The notes below the pieces were generated by a model that worked only from the letters and a program-made list of their open reading frames with translations, did no database searches and was not told the origin of the DNA. Of a stretch of 51,603 nt of DNA, positions 51,575-51,603 are shown one piece after another. This DNA comes from SAR92 clade bacterium (GTDB taxonomy: Bacteria > Pseudomonadota > Gammaproteobacteria > Pseudomonadales > Porticoccaceae), in NCBI GenBank assembly GCA_014381985.1, contig JACNKP010000037.1, positions 1 through 51,603 on the forward strand, given 5' to 3'. Numbering within the stretch: the stretch's first letter is position 1; each line of letters begins with the position of its first letter. Position numbers and translations under genes: made by a program.

Positions 51575-51603
51575 GTGGTCAGCAAAACCAAAACAGCATA
51601 TGT
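51575..51603 (+). CDS. radA: Probable DNA repair protein RadA, N-terminal codons (partial)
   Basis: A GTG at 51575, 6 nt after a perfect AGGAGG (51563-51568), opens a frame reading MVSKTKTAYV before the window ends. That matches the usual RadA N-terminus, a lysine-rich start followed by KTAYV or KTAFV just before the zinc-finger cysteines. RadA is a RecA-like branch-migration ATPase in recombinational repair. Only nine codons are visible, so the call rests on a short match plus an upstream SOS-like site. Confidence 0.65.

Noticed and set aside
1-51603. tRNA, rRNA, CRISPR arrays and insertion sequences
   Set aside because: Reading both strands gave no cloverleaf with a conserved T-loop, no regularly spaced repeats and no transposase-like frame.

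Overview
The window is chromosomal DNA from a gammaproteobacterium. The gene orders resemble those of Pseudomonas and marine Cellvibrio/SAR92-like relatives more than enterics. The support for this is the str operon abutting the S10 operon, lptD-surA-pdxA-rsmA-apaG-apaH divergent from amgK-murU, miaB-ybeZ-ybeY-corC-lnt leading into leuS-lptE-holA, and a type II secretion locus that includes gspA/gspB. The genus cannot be fixed from the sequence alone. Genes are tightly packed, with many 1-4 bp stop/start overlaps. No gap exceeds 300 bases, and I found no tRNA, rRNA, CRISPR array, insertion sequence or prophage structural gene.

Region 1 (1-13968, + strand): the tail of tuf and its terminator, a strong promoter, then the S10, spc and alpha ribosomal protein operons run together: rpsJ-rplCDWB-rpsS-rplV-rpsC-rplP-rpmC-rpsQ-rplNXE-rpsNH-rplFR-rpsE-rpmD-rplO-secY-rpmJ-rpsMKD-rpoA-rplQ, closed by a strong terminator. 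Two gaps carry structured leader-like RNA: rpsJ/rplC and rpmJ/rpsM.

Region 2 (14002-20680, - strand): lptD, surA, pdxA, rsmA, apaG and apaH, covering outer-membrane biogenesis, pyridoxal phosphate synthesis, ribosome maturation and dinucleotide hydrolysis. Region 3 (20852-24527, + strand): the cell-wall recycling kinase and uridylyltransferase amgK-murU, a VanZ-like membrane protein, a DUF2007 protein and a DASS-family anion transporter.

Region 4 (24564-34743, - strand): miaB, ybeZ, ybeY, corC, lnt, an exported peroxiredoxin, leuS, lptE and holA. Region 5 (34878-47911, + strand): a DUF1820 gene, then a type II secretion locus in the unusual order E-F-G-H-I-J-K-L-M-C-D-A-B. It lacks only the prepilin peptidase, which is presumably supplied elsewhere. 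The gspL gene contains a perfect 30-bp palindrome.

Region 6 (47908-51603): aceK, a lambda-P-like replication protein and a protein with three tandem DnaT-type domains, all on the - strand, then the first codons of a divergent gene that looks like radA on the + strand, preceded by a LexA-box-like site. The DnaT-repeat/P-like pair is the best candidate for an under-described system. It looks like a chromosomal, phage-type helicase-loading or primosome module, and aceK follows it 20 bp downstream.
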